NCBI RefSeq assembly: GCF_001440395.1
Contig: NZ_LLXZ01000229.1
Coordinates: 1 to 42,726 of the forward strand
Direction of reading: 5' to 3'
Length of the DNA stretch: 42,726 nucleotides
From: Bradyrhizobium jicamae
GTDB lineage: Bacteria > Pseudomonadota > Alphaproteobacteria > Rhizobiales > Xanthobacteraceae
In this document: positions 1 to 5,834 of the stretch, piece after piece
Layout of the letters: every line of letters begins with the position of its first letter
Position numbering within the stretch: the first letter of the stretch is position 1
Translations under genes and position numbers: made by a program
Notes under the pieces: model-generated
The model's input: the letters and a program-made list of their open reading frames with translations, nothing else
Told to the model about the DNA's origin: nothing
Databases searched by the model: none

Positions 1-359
1 TCGGTCCGCGTCGGTGGCGCGGCCGCGACGGTCGTTTGCGCAGGCGCCGGCGCAGCAGCGGGAGCCGCGGGCTGCGGCGCAGTCACCTGGACCGGGGCCG
101 GAGCAGGCGCCGCCGGTTTCGCCGGTGCGGTCGCGACGACGTCATCGTCGTCCTTGCTCTTCGAACCCATGCCCTTGAGGTCGATATTGCCGAGCGTGCC
201 GGTGTAACCGGGCGAGGTGATCTTGATGCAGGAAAGGCCGTTGCAGTTGCGCGGCGCTTCGACGCGAACGCGCTCACCGTTGATCTGCAGGGTGATTCCG
301 CCGGCCTGCGCCGAGGTGGTGACCATCAGCAATGCGGCGAGGATGTAGAGCTTCTTCAT
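1..359 (-). CDS. Secreted Ala/Pro-rich protein, 3' end outside window
   Basis: The reverse strand opens with ATG at 359, preceded by GGGAGG about 7 nt upstream, and stays open to the window edge (119 codons visible). The product begins with a signal peptide (MKKLYILAALLMVTTSAQA). A short module follows (ITLQINGERVRVEAPRNC, then GLSCIKI) and then a linker very rich in Ala and Pro. The module resembles the N-terminus of the divergent gene at 549 (signal peptide, then ISFSIGGHRVYIESSRHC), so the two look like head-to-head paralogues. That neighbour ends in a DUF2147 domain, so this protein may too, but its C-terminus is not in the window. It is probably periplasmic or envelope-associated. Function is unknown. 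Confidence 0.8.
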   Translation of the reverse strand, partial: MKKLYILAALLMVTTSAQAGGITLQINGERVRVEAPRNCNGLSCIKITSPGYTGTLGNIDLKGMGSKSKDDDDVVATAPAKPAAPAPAPVQVTAPQPAAPAAAPAPAQTTVAAAPPTRT

Positions 360-479
360 GAGGGCCTCCCTGAGCGGCCTTGTGAGCGTTTGCGGTGAAC
401 GTGGGCAGACCCTAAGCGGCGGCGAGGGCACGTTCTGTGCGGTACGTCACATGCCTCCCGGAAGCGGCAGGCCGGCTCG

Positions 480-493
480 GTGACTCAAATCAC
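480..493. promoter_or_regulatory. Candidate CRP/FNR-family site
   Basis: GTGA-CTCAAA-TCAC is a perfect 4-bp inverted repeat with a 6-bp spacer, followed by A. It matches the TGTGA-N6-TCACA pattern of CRP/FNR-family regulators. It lies about 62 bp upstream of the DUF2147 gene and between two divergent secreted-protein genes, so it could serve either. The regulator is inferred and the half-sites are short. Confidence 0.35.
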
Positions 494-548
494 ATCCCGT
501 TGAAGTTCCCCGCGACTAGTTTTCCGCGATCACCCGCGGGAGGCTTCG

Positions 549-1400
549 ATGAAATGGTTTTGTTTTCTCGCCGTGCTGATGCTGCTGAGTTCTTCGGCCC
601 ATGCCGGCCGCTCGATTTCATTCAGCATCGGCGGTCACCGGGTGTACATCGAATCCTCCAGGCATTGCCGCTCGGCGTCGTGCGTCACCTCGAAGTCGGG
701 CCCCCGAAGCCTCAACTGGCGTCACAAGCGCGACCGCTATGGCGACGATCGCGATGTGGGCGTGGTGCCAACGAGGCCTGTGCCGCCTGCGCCACAGACG
801 GTTTCGCCGCCTGCGCCGCCGGTGACCAGGCCGCCTCCAGTCAAGACCATCGTCACCGCACCGCCGCCGGCCGTCTACACCACGGCGGCATCAACGACTG
901 AGACCGTCGAAGCGCCGCCGCCAGCTCAGCCAGCTCCCCCGGAGGCTCAGCAGGTTTCGATTGCATTGCCGCCGTCTCAGCCGGTTGCGAAGCCGGTCGA
1001 GGGCGCGCAGCCGGCGCAACAGGTTGAACGCGTCGCGCATCAGCCGGAGGAGGAGCCATCGGATTCGCCGATCGGCGATTGGCAGACCGATGGCAAGGGA
1101 ACGGTGCGGGTCGCAAAATGCGGCAACGCGCTGTGCGGCTATGCGCTCACCGCATCGTCCGAAAACGGCGAAGCGATCCTGGTCAACATGAAGCCGAAGA
1201 CCGAGCGGCAATGGACCGGCAGCGTCTACAGCCAGGACCGTCGCGAGACCTATTACGGTACGATGTCGATGAAGGGGACCAACACGCTTCGCGTCGAAGC
1301 CTGCGCGCTGTTCCGCTTCTTCTGCTCCGGCAACAACTGGAGCCGCATCATGCGCCGCGCCGACAGCCTGGTGATGGTGTCTGCCGGGCCGCGTTCATAG
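549..1400 (+). CDS. Secreted DUF2147-domain protein with Pro-rich linker
   Basis: The product has 283 residues. Residues 1-19 are a signal peptide ending in SSAHA. Residues 20-60 form a small basic module with two Cys (RHCRSASC). Residues 70-175 are a Pro/Ala/Val-rich linker. Residues 177-275 resemble DUF2147: they open with SPIGDWQTDGKGTVRVAKCG, continue through NMKPKTERQWTGSVY, and end with a paired-Cys segment (ACALFRFFCSGNNWSR). DUF2147 proteins are periplasmic or outer-membrane-associated beta-rich proteins of unknown function. The start follows a GGGAGG-type ribosome site. The gene is divergent from the partial paralogue at 1-359, with a CRP/FNR-like palindrome between them. A stress or envelope role is only inferred. 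Confidence 0.85.
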   Translation: MKWFCFLAVLMLLSSSAHAGRSISFSIGGHRVYIESSRHCRSASCVTSKSGPRSLNWRHKRDRYGDDRDVGVVPTRPVPPAPQTVSPPAPPVTRPPPVKTIVTAPPPAVYTTAASTTETVEAPPPAQPAPPEAQQVSIALPPSQPVAKPVEGAQPAQQVERVAHQPEEEPSDSPIGDWQTDGKGTVRVAKCGNALCGYALTASSENGEAILVNMKPKTERQWTGSVYSQDRRETYYGTMSMKGTNTLRVEACALFRFFCSGNNWSRIMRRADSLVMVSAGPRS

Positions 1401-1409
1401 GGCTCTCTC

Positions 1410-1484
1410 TTGACGCATTTTCTTCACGCGAACCGGAAACCACCCCCGGATCAAGTCCGGGGGCATGCTTCGCTCGAAAACGCT
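1410..1484. repeat. Dispersed repeat, interrupted by a 25-bp hairpin
   Basis: The outer parts (TTGACGCATTTTCTTCACGC and CTTCGCTCGAAAACGCT) match the second half of the element at 34122-34221. This copy has 25 extra bases (1443-1467) between them, containing a perfect 8-bp hairpin, CCCCCGGA-TCAAG-TCCGGGGG. The element is a dispersed intergenic repeat of the kind common in Bradyrhizobium. The extra hairpin looks like a second small repeat nested inside the first. Confidence 0.7.
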
Positions 1485-1497
1485 ATGCCCGCGAAAA

Positions 1498-1522
1498 CGC
1501 CCGGTGACCGCGTCACCGGGCG
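1498..1522 (-). terminator. Intrinsic terminator of the 31-residue gene
   Basis: This is a perfect 11-bp GC-rich stem (CGCCCGGTGAC / GTCACCGGGCG) with a 3-nt loop. Read on the minus strand it is followed at once by TTTT, as in a rho-independent terminator. It lies about 30 nt past the stop of the small gene at 1551-1646. The plus-strand side has no T run, so orientation is clear. Confidence 0.75.
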
Positions 1523-1550
1523 TTCGGTCCATTTGTCTGGACTGGTAGTT

Positions 1551-1646
1551 CTAGAACACGCCAAGCACAATCGCGGCGACGAAAGCGAATGCAACATACG
1601 CTGTTACAATGCCAAGTCTGCTAACGAGAGGACTTACGAAATCCAT
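1551..1646 (-). CDS. 31-residue single-span membrane peptide
   Basis: An ATG at 1646, preceded by AGGGAG about 9 nt upstream, opens a 31-codon frame ending in TAG at 1551. The peptide starts MDFVSPLVSRLGIVTAYVAF and ends AAIVLGVF, so nearly all of its second half is one hydrophobic helix. A strong terminator follows at 1498-1522. A well-placed ribosome site, a membrane helix and a dedicated terminator together support a real gene. I do not recognise a function. It may be a small inner-membrane subunit or stress peptide. Confidence 0.6.
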   Translation of the reverse strand: MDFVSPLVSRLGIVTAYVAFAFVAAIVLGVF

Positions 1647-1840
1647 TGGGATAGCTCCCTGGGTTCACGTCGTGCCCGCACATAACACTTTAGGTTAGCA
1701 AAGCGTTCCCGCCCTTAAAAAGTCAGTGCTGCTGTCCATCCGGGGTTCTTCACAGCCGAGCGGCCCGATAAACATGGTAAAAAATTTGTAAAAACAACAT
1801 GTTGAAGAGTCTTTAAATAAATTAGTTGAACGTGCGCGCG

Positions 1841-3076
1841 ATGACGCGCGGAGTTCGTTTGTATCTCGTCGGCTCCTTCGTCCTCGTCTCGCTAGCGGGT
1901 TGTGGCCGCGGACTTTTTCAATCCGCCGAGCGCGAACCGTGGCGTACCGAGGCCGAAGTCGCTTGTCTGAAGTCCGGCGCGGTCAAGGAGAGCGCGGAAG
2001 TGGTCCGGGTCGACCCGATTTCCGGCCCCGGTGTGTGCGGTGCGGAATACCCGCTGAAAGTAGCGGCGCTCGGCGAAAACATCACTTCGTTCGGTTTTGC
2101 CGACGAAAGCCTGCGGCCTCCCGGCAATATCGGCAATCAGCCGCGCTGGCCGATCAACCGTGCGCCGGCGGCGGCTCCGCCCCAGCAGAACTATTCGGGA
2201 AATTATTCGGTCAGCTATCCGGAACCGGCGCCACGCCAGCCCAACTATGCCGCGCCGTCGAACGGGCCGATCTCGCTTTCCGCGCCGGGCGTCGCCTCGC
2301 AGCAGGATGACATCGATCTGCCGCCGGAAGGCGCGCCGTCACCGCGCGGCGGCTATGCGACGCCTTCCTATCCGCCGCCGCAGGGCCGTTACACCGCGCC
2401 TTCGTCTGCGCCGTATACGCAGCCATCCTATCCGCCATCACCGGCCGCGCCGCGGCTCGGGCCGGCGCAGGGCAATCCGGTCAGCGCCTTCGGGCAGGTC
2501 TCGATGAAGCCGACGGCGACGCTGGCGTGCCCGATCGTCTCGGCGCTCGACCGCTGGCTCTCCGATTCCGTGCAGCCGGCGTCGATGCGCTGGTTCGGCG
2601 TGCGCGTCGTCGAGATCAAGCAGATCTCCGCCTATTCCTGCCGCGGCATGAACGGCAATCCGCATGCGCATATTTCCGAGCACGCGTTCGGCAACGCGCT
2701 CGACATCGCCGCCTTCACGCTCGCCGATGGCCGCCGCATCACCGTCAAGGGCGGCTGGCGCGGCATGCCGGAAGAGCAGGGCTTCCTGCGCGATGTGCAG
2801 GCGAGCGCCTGCCAGCAGTTCAACACCGTGCTGGCACCGGGCTCCAACTCCCACCACGAGGATCACATCCACGTCGACCTGATGCGCCGCGCCTCGCGCC
2901 GCACCATCTGCCAGCCGGCCGCGGTTTCGGGCGAACAGGTCGCCGCGCGTGCCCAGCGTAACCCGTACGCGTCACGCGATCCCTATCCGACGGGGTCACT
3001 CAAAAAATCCGTGTCCCGCTGGTTCGGCGGCCGCAGCAGCAAGGTCAACGAGGAAGACGAGTTCGAGGATCATTAG
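1841..3076 (+). CDS. Extensin-family lipoprotein, probable LAS-type metallopeptidase fold
   Basis: From ATG 1841 the product has 411 residues. Residues 1-21 form a lipoprotein signal with lipobox LAGC (Cys21), which is why this start was chosen over TTG 1826. Residues 85-210 are a Pro/Tyr/Ser-rich linker resembling plant extensins. Residues about 225-350 are the extensin-like C-terminal domain. This holds SEHAFGNALD (His281, Asp288), which fits the S-x-H-x2-G-x-A-x-D pattern of LAS/M15 peptidases, and HHEDHIH (His342, His344), which fits the HxH zinc site. Six Cys residues in this domain may pair. It is probably anchored in an envelope membrane and may act on peptidoglycan peptides. The peptidase role is inferred from motifs only. 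Confidence 0.85.
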   Translation: MTRGVRLYLVGSFVLVSLAGCGRGLFQSAEREPWRTEAEVACLKSGAVKESAEVVRVDPISGPGVCGAEYPLKVAALGENITSFGFADESLRPPGNIGNQPRWPINRAPAAAPPQQNYSGNYSVSYPEPAPRQPNYAAPSNGPISLSAPGVASQQDDIDLPPEGAPSPRGGYATPSYPPPQGRYTAPSSAPYTQPSYPPSPAAPRLGPAQGNPVSAFGQVSMKPTATLACPIVSALDRWLSDSVQPASMRWFGVRVVEIKQISAYSCRGMNGNPHAHISEHAFGNALDIAAFTLADGRRITVKGGWRGMPEEQGFLRDVQASACQQFNTVLAPGSNSHHEDHIHVDLMRRASRRTICQPAAVSGEQVAARAQRNPYASRDPYPTGSLKKSVSRWFGGRSSKVNEEDEFEDH

Positions 3077-3091
3077 CGGCCAGTCGGATTC

Positions 3092-3165
3092 GTAGGATGG
3101 GTGGAGCGAAGCGGTACGCATCAATCCCGTTCGTGAGATGATGGGTTTCGCTGCGCTTCGATCGC
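3092..3165. repeat. REP-like intergenic repeat
   Basis: GTAGGATGGGTGGAGCGAAG opens the element. A second arm with GATGGGTTTCGCTGCGCTTC follows about 40 nt later, so the two halves are imperfect inverted copies. It carries the GAGCGAAGCG core seen in the hairpins at 3421, 4260, 4882, 24848 and 33058. It lies just after the extensin gene. Confidence 0.55.
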
Positions 3166-3276
3166 GCACAATCGACCAACGATCACATCAGCAGGCCGCG
3201 CTCTCAAATAGTTGATTGAATTTCCCGAGCAATGGTTCCGACCTAACTAAAGGGACCATCCATTGAGGCGACGCAC

Positions 3277-3399
3277 ATGCTTGCCGAAAAATTTATTTTG
3301 CTCCTGGAAACGATCAAGAGCCACAGCAACCCCGACGGGAGCCCGCGCGTGGTAAGCATCTCGCGCCATATCCCGGTCAAACTGCCCGCGGGGAAGTAG
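3277..3399 (+). CDS. 40-residue cytoplasmic protein
   Basis: ATG 3277 opens a 40-codon frame ending in TAG at 3397-3399, with GAGG about 11 nt upstream. The product starts MLAEKFILLLETIKSHSNPD and ends HIPVKLPAGK. It has an amphipathic N-terminal helix followed by a Pro/Gly-rich tail. From memory, near-identical short proteins with an SPRVVS-type segment and a VKLP tail recur in Bradyrhizobium genomes, usually as hypothetical proteins. It has no signal peptide or membrane span. Function is unknown. It sits between two REP-like repeats. Confidence 0.6.
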   Translation: MLAEKFILLLETIKSHSNPDGSPRVVSISRHIPVKLPAGK

Positions 3400-3420
3400 G
3401 CTTAGCATTGAAGCTGGCAC

Positions 3421-3484
3421 GATGGGGGAGCGAAGCGATACCCATCGCCCGGCCGTTGATGGGTATCGCTGCGCTCCGCCCATC
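3421..3484. repeat. REP-like inverted repeat pair
   Basis: A left arm at 3421-3446 (GATGGGGGAGCGAAGCGATA then CCCATC) and a right arm at 3458-3484 are near-perfect inverted copies separated by 11 nt. Each arm can also fold on itself through GATGGG/CCCATC. It could serve as a bidirectional transcription end for the small gene at 3277 and the phasin gene on the other strand. Confidence 0.65.
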
Positions 3485-3496
3485 CTGCCAACTGAC

Positions 3497-3976
3497 TCAA
3501 TGACGCTTGCCCCAGGCACCAATTGCGTCAGTCCATGTTCGTTGCCACTGTTCCGCGAATTGCATCCACAGCTGGATGGGATTCGCAGCTGCCTGGGTTG
3601 AGCCAAGGCCGGGCATGGACTGTAGCTTTGACAACATCGCCGATGGTGAAGCGGACATGGGATTGGGCAATTTGATCTGCTCCTCCCAGGCATCCATCAG
3701 CTGATCCATCGTCTTGATTTGAATTTCGGCGATGCTTAGCAACTGTGTGCGAGCGGCATCGACCACCTGTTCCGGCCATCCGACGGCCGAGGCCGCCGCA
3801 GCCATCTGTTCCAGGACGCGTTTGCCGTTTCTTTTGTTCGTATCGGCAAGCTCGTTCCGCCAGTCCGACAAGGACTTCAAGGCCGCGTTAACACCGTCGC
3901 GCGCTTCTTTCGTAAGCCCAGAAACCGACGTGGGACTAAAGTCGCGAGGCTTGGTTTCCAAGAACTCTGTGGCCAT
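3497..3976 (-). CDS. Phasin-family protein
   Basis: The product is 159 residues and mostly helical, with long amphipathic stretches (GVNAALKSLSDWRNELADTN, then AARTQLLSIAEIQIKTMDQL) and a C-terminal Trp/Gln-rich helix (LWMQFAEQWQRTW). It has no signal peptide or membrane segment. This fits the phasin family, which coats polyhydroxybutyrate granules or acts as a stress-related surface protein. The start has GAGGAG about 8 nt upstream. A FixK/FNR-like box lies 66-79 nt upstream of the start, suggesting induction under low oxygen, when rhizobia store polyhydroxybutyrate. The family call rests on overall character; sequence identity to known phasins was not measured. Confidence 0.65.
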   Translation of the reverse strand: MATEFLETKPRDFSPTSVSGLTKEARDGVNAALKSLSDWRNELADTNKRNGKRVLEQMAAAASAVGWPEQVVDAARTQLLSIAEIQIKTMDQLMDAWEEQIKLPNPMSASPSAMLSKLQSMPGLGSTQAAANPIQLWMQFAEQWQRTWTDAIGAWGKRH

Positions 3977-4041
3977 GGCTGTGCTCCTCTTGTTGACGCC
4001 TCCAATTGCCGCAGGCTCCTACAGGGTGTCCCGAAATCACA

Positions 4042-4055
4042 TTGATGTAAGTCAA
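4042..4055 (-). promoter_or_regulatory. FixK/FNR-type box upstream of the phasin gene
   Basis: TTGAT-GTAA-GTCAA matches the anaerobox TTGAT-N4-ATCAA at nine of ten defined positions. It is centred about 72 nt before the phasin start, so a site near -40 relative to transcription would leave a leader of about 30 nt. FixK2 in Bradyrhizobium is known to activate genes through such boxes in microaerobic cells. Confidence 0.6.
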
Positions 4056-4092
4056 TGGCGAAGGCACCGCGCGGGGTGGCCTGGCCCCGCAA

Positions 4093-4108
4093 CGGCGGAA
4101 ATCCGCCG
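4093..4108 (-). terminator. Weak hairpin past the original end of the oxidoreductase operon
   Basis: CGGCGGAAATCCGCCG is a self-complementary hairpin inside a GC-rich stretch. It lies about 90 nt downstream of the ancestral stop codon of the FAD-subunit gene (4198-4200). There is no T run, so it may be a stability element and not a true terminator. Confidence 0.3.
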
Positions 4109-4197
4109 GGGGGCAAAAGCCGGTCTTCAACATGGAGACCGCCCTGTTGGTTCCTCCATCTCCGAGGTTCCGACGGATTGAGCGCCGCTAATTTGCG

Positions 4198-4257
4198 CTA
4201 CACACGGTCCGTCGACGGCGCCAGCCCCTCCAGCAAATCGTGCACGACGCCCTTCAG
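4198..4257 (-). pseudogene. Displaced original 3' end of the FAD-subunit gene
   Basis: On the minus strand this stretch reads LKGVVHDLLEGLAPSTDRV and then TAG at 4198-4200. Its first 41 bp (4217-4257) are identical to 4921-4961, inside the intact gene, where the same frame now ends LEGLAP-stop. It is therefore the cut-off tail of that gene, displaced by the RAYT insertion. Only about four residues of the original C-terminus were lost from the working copy. Confidence 0.8.
4217..4257. repeat. 41-bp direct repeat, left copy
   Basis: This is identical over exactly 41 bp to 4921-4961; the bases on both sides differ. The pair brackets the RAYT unit and has the arrangement of a target-site duplication, although 41 bp is far longer than typical transposon duplications. 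Confidence 0.9.
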
Positions 4258-4838
4258 TTCGTAGGGCGGATTAGCGAAGCGTAATCCGCCGCTCCGGCCG
4301 CGGTCACCGCCGTTCGCCGAAATCTTCCGCTTGCTTCGCAGTCACCTGCCCAATCAAGTGGGAATATTCCTGCGCGAACGTCCCGATGAAACGATGAGTA
4401 TGGCCAGTCGCGCACGCGTGTTGCAAAGCCGTGCTTTAGCGGGTTGATGTAACAATACTCGATGTGGCGAGCATAATCTGCTTCGTCGCGTATCAGATGT
4501 TCCCAGAATCGTCGTTGCCAGATACCCCGCTCGTTACGCATTACACGAACCGCGTTGAGAGGTTCTTGTTTCGGCAACGCTCTTGCGAAGCGATTCTTGA
4601 TGAGCCGCCAGCGCGTTGAGAAATCGGAATCGCCGGCAGGCAGACTCCAAACCGCATGCAGGTGATCGGGCAGGACCACGAATGCGTCGATCGCGAATGA
4701 ATGACTCTGGCGTGTAGCGGCAACGGCTCCGCGCAAGACCTCGATATGATCGACGAGCAGGGTTTGACGACGGTCCAGCAGGTTGACGGTGAAGAACCAG
4801 CACCCGCCGGGAACGAACGCGCGACGATAATTCGGCAT
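4254..4838 (-). CDS. REP-associated tyrosine transposase (RAYT)
   Basis: The product has 194 residues from ATG 4838 (MPNYRRAFVPGG, a typical RAYT start; an in-frame ATG lies 4 codons upstream). It is a Y1/HUH single-strand nuclease. The HUH pair is His59/His61 in LPDHLHAVW. The conserved RxIWQxRFWEH block follows at about 104-113. The catalytic Tyr is probably Tyr128 in EYCYINPLKHG, by its spacing to the NP pair. The family binds and cleaves REP hairpins. The gene is flanked by a perfect inverted REP pair. Its C-terminus (ASLIRPTN) is read through the left REP, and its TGA stop lies in the duplicated host DNA. All catalytic motifs are intact, so it may be active. Confidence 0.9.
   Translation of the reverse strand: MPNYRRAFVPGGCWFFTVNLLDRRQTLLVDHIEVLRGAVAATRQSHSFAIDAFVVLPDHLHAVWSLPAGDSDFSTRWRLIKNRFARALPKQEPLNAVRVMRNERGIWQRRFWEHLIRDEADYARHIEYCYINPLKHGFATRVRDWPYSSFHRDVRAGIFPLDWAGDCEASGRFRRTAVTAAGAADYASLIRPTN
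4260..4290. repeat. REP hairpin, left end of RAYT unit
   Basis: CGTAGGGCGGATTAGCGAAG continues to GCC at 4290. The 9-bp stem GGCGGATTA/TAATCCGCC closes on a loop holding GCGAAGCG. It is a perfect inverted copy of 4882-4912. The RAYT reading frame passes through it, so the last residues of the protein are encoded by the REP. Confidence 0.85.
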
Positions 4839-4881
4839 AGCGTGCAGCATAGCACGATGCAGGTGTATTGGAGCAACAGAT

Positions 4882-4912
4882 GGCGGATTACGCTTCGCTA
4901 ATCCGCCCTACG
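4882..4912. repeat. REP hairpin, right end of RAYT unit
   Basis: This is the perfect 31-bp inverted complement of 4260-4290, with the same 9-bp stem and GCGAAGCG-type loop. It lies upstream of the RAYT start and 8 nt from the right host duplication. Confidence 0.85.
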
Positions 4913-4916
4913 CTTC

Positions 4917-5834
4917 TCATGGCGCCAGCCCCTCCAGCAAATCGTGCACGACGCCCTTCAGCAGATCGAGCTTGTAGCCGGTCATCGGCAGCGGCATTGC
5001 GCCTGATGTCGCTTGCTCGGCGGCATTGGCGAGCGCAGCCGCCGTGGCTTTCCTGTCCTGCAAGGCGGCTTCCACTGCATGCAGCCGCAGCGGCACCGGG
5101 GCGATGCCGCCGGCGGCGAGGCGGACGAACTGGAACGTGCCGTCCTTCACCACCGCGCGGGCGCAGATCTCGACCAGCGGCCATTCGGCATGGGTGCGGC
5201 TGATCGCGCGCTTGTAGAGGGCGCGCTCACCCTGCAGCGGGGAGGGAAGCTCGACACTCCGGATCATCTCGCCCGGCTGCAACGCGTTGTCGGCGCCGCC
5301 GTTGGAGCCGTCGCCGAGGAGATCGCCGATCGTGATCGAATTCCTGCGGTCGGTGGTTACTTTCGCTTCATAGGCCAGCAGCGCTGCCGCCATGGTCGAG
5401 GGATGCGGCGCGACGCAGGGGCCGAGATCGAAGGCGACATGGTAGAGATGATTGCCCGATCGCGCCGGACAATCCGGTCCGCCCTTTTTCAGGCAGGCGA
5501 TGTGCGGATTTCGAAAGTACCAGCAGCGCGAACGTTGCGCGAGATTGCCGCCGAGGGTGGCGAGGTGACGGATCTGCGGCGTCGCCAGCCCTTGCGCCGA
5601 GGCCGCGATCCCCGGATAGGCTGCAGCGAGGCGCTTATCGGCGGCGATCGCGGCAATGGTGGTGAAGGCGCCGAGGCGCACACTGCCGTCGGCATCCCAA
5701 TGCATTCCGATCATGTCGGGCGCGGCTGATATGTCGATCAAGGGTCCGGTCGAGACGCCGCTGCGGCGCCGCTCGGAGAGATCGGTGCCGGCGGCGCGGA
5801 ATTCGGCCGTGGCGGTCATGGCTGTCGGCGTCAT
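4917..5834 (-). CDS. FAD-binding subunit of a xanthine-dehydrogenase-family molybdenum hydroxylase, with an extra Fe-S cluster motif
   Basis: The product has 305 residues from ATG 5834, which overlaps the stop of the upstream gene as ATGA. It belongs to the FAD_binding_5/CO dehydrogenase FAD family. FAD contacts include RAAGTDLSE (13-21) and the ATLGGNLAQ block (92-100). Four Cys (104, 114, 122, 140) lie in an insertion (RCWYFRNPHIAC, then GGPDC) like that of PaoB/YagS and 4-hydroxybenzoyl-CoA reductase, which hold a [4Fe-4S] cluster. It passes electrons between the Fe-S/Moco protein and an acceptor. The N-terminus is short for the family. The 3' end was re-made by the RAYT insertion, ending LEGLAP where the original read GLAPSTDRV. 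The substrate is unknown. Confidence 0.85.
   Translation of the reverse strand: MTPTAMTATAEFRAAGTDLSERRRSGVSTGPLIDISAAPDMIGMHWDADGSVRLGAFTTIAAIAADKRLAAAYPGIAASAQGLATPQIRHLATLGGNLAQRSRCWYFRNPHIACLKKGGPDCPARSGNHLYHVAFDLGPCVAPHPSTMAAALLAYEAKVTTDRRNSITIGDLLGDGSNGGADNALQPGEMIRSVELPSPLQGERALYKRAISRTHAEWPLVEICARAVVKDGTFQFVRLAAGGIAPVPLRLHAVEAALQDRKATAAALANAAEQATSGAMPLPMTGYKLDLLKGVVHDLLEGLAP
4921..4961. repeat. 41-bp direct repeat, right copy
   Basis: This copy forms the last codons of the working FAD-subunit gene and is identical to 4217-4257. The TGA that now ends the gene (4917-4919) comes from the inserted unit. Confidence 0.9.

Larger units (their letters stand above)
4258..4920 (-). mobile_element. 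RAYT-REP unit of 663 bp
   Basis: The segment between the two 41-bp copies holds one RAYT gene and, near each end, a 31-bp REP sequence (4260-4290 and 4882-4912). The REPs are perfect inverted complements and lie 2 and 8 nt from the duplicated host DNA. RAYT proteins are single-copy, domesticated relatives of IS200/IS605 transposases that act on REP hairpins and are not normally seen as inserting elements. The clean boundaries here argue that the unit arrived as a block inside the 3' end of the FAD-subunit gene. Confidence 0.75.

Noticed and set aside
1410..1685. Plus-strand 91-codon frame
   Set aside because: It is built from a dispersed repeat and a terminator hairpin and runs opposite the small membrane-peptide gene.
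1771..1803. AACATG/CATGTT inverted repeat upstream of the extensin gene
   Set aside because: It has only 6-bp arms and a long AT-rich spacer, which is not enough to claim an operator.
3247..3693. Minus-strand 148-codon frame
   Set aside because: It crosses a REP-like repeat and overlaps the phasin gene in another frame; it has no recognisable domain.
4258..4920. Reading the RAYT unit as an ordinary IS200/IS605 insertion
   Set aside because: IS200/IS605 elements have no inverted termini and make no target duplication; the protein motifs and REP ends fit RAYT instead.
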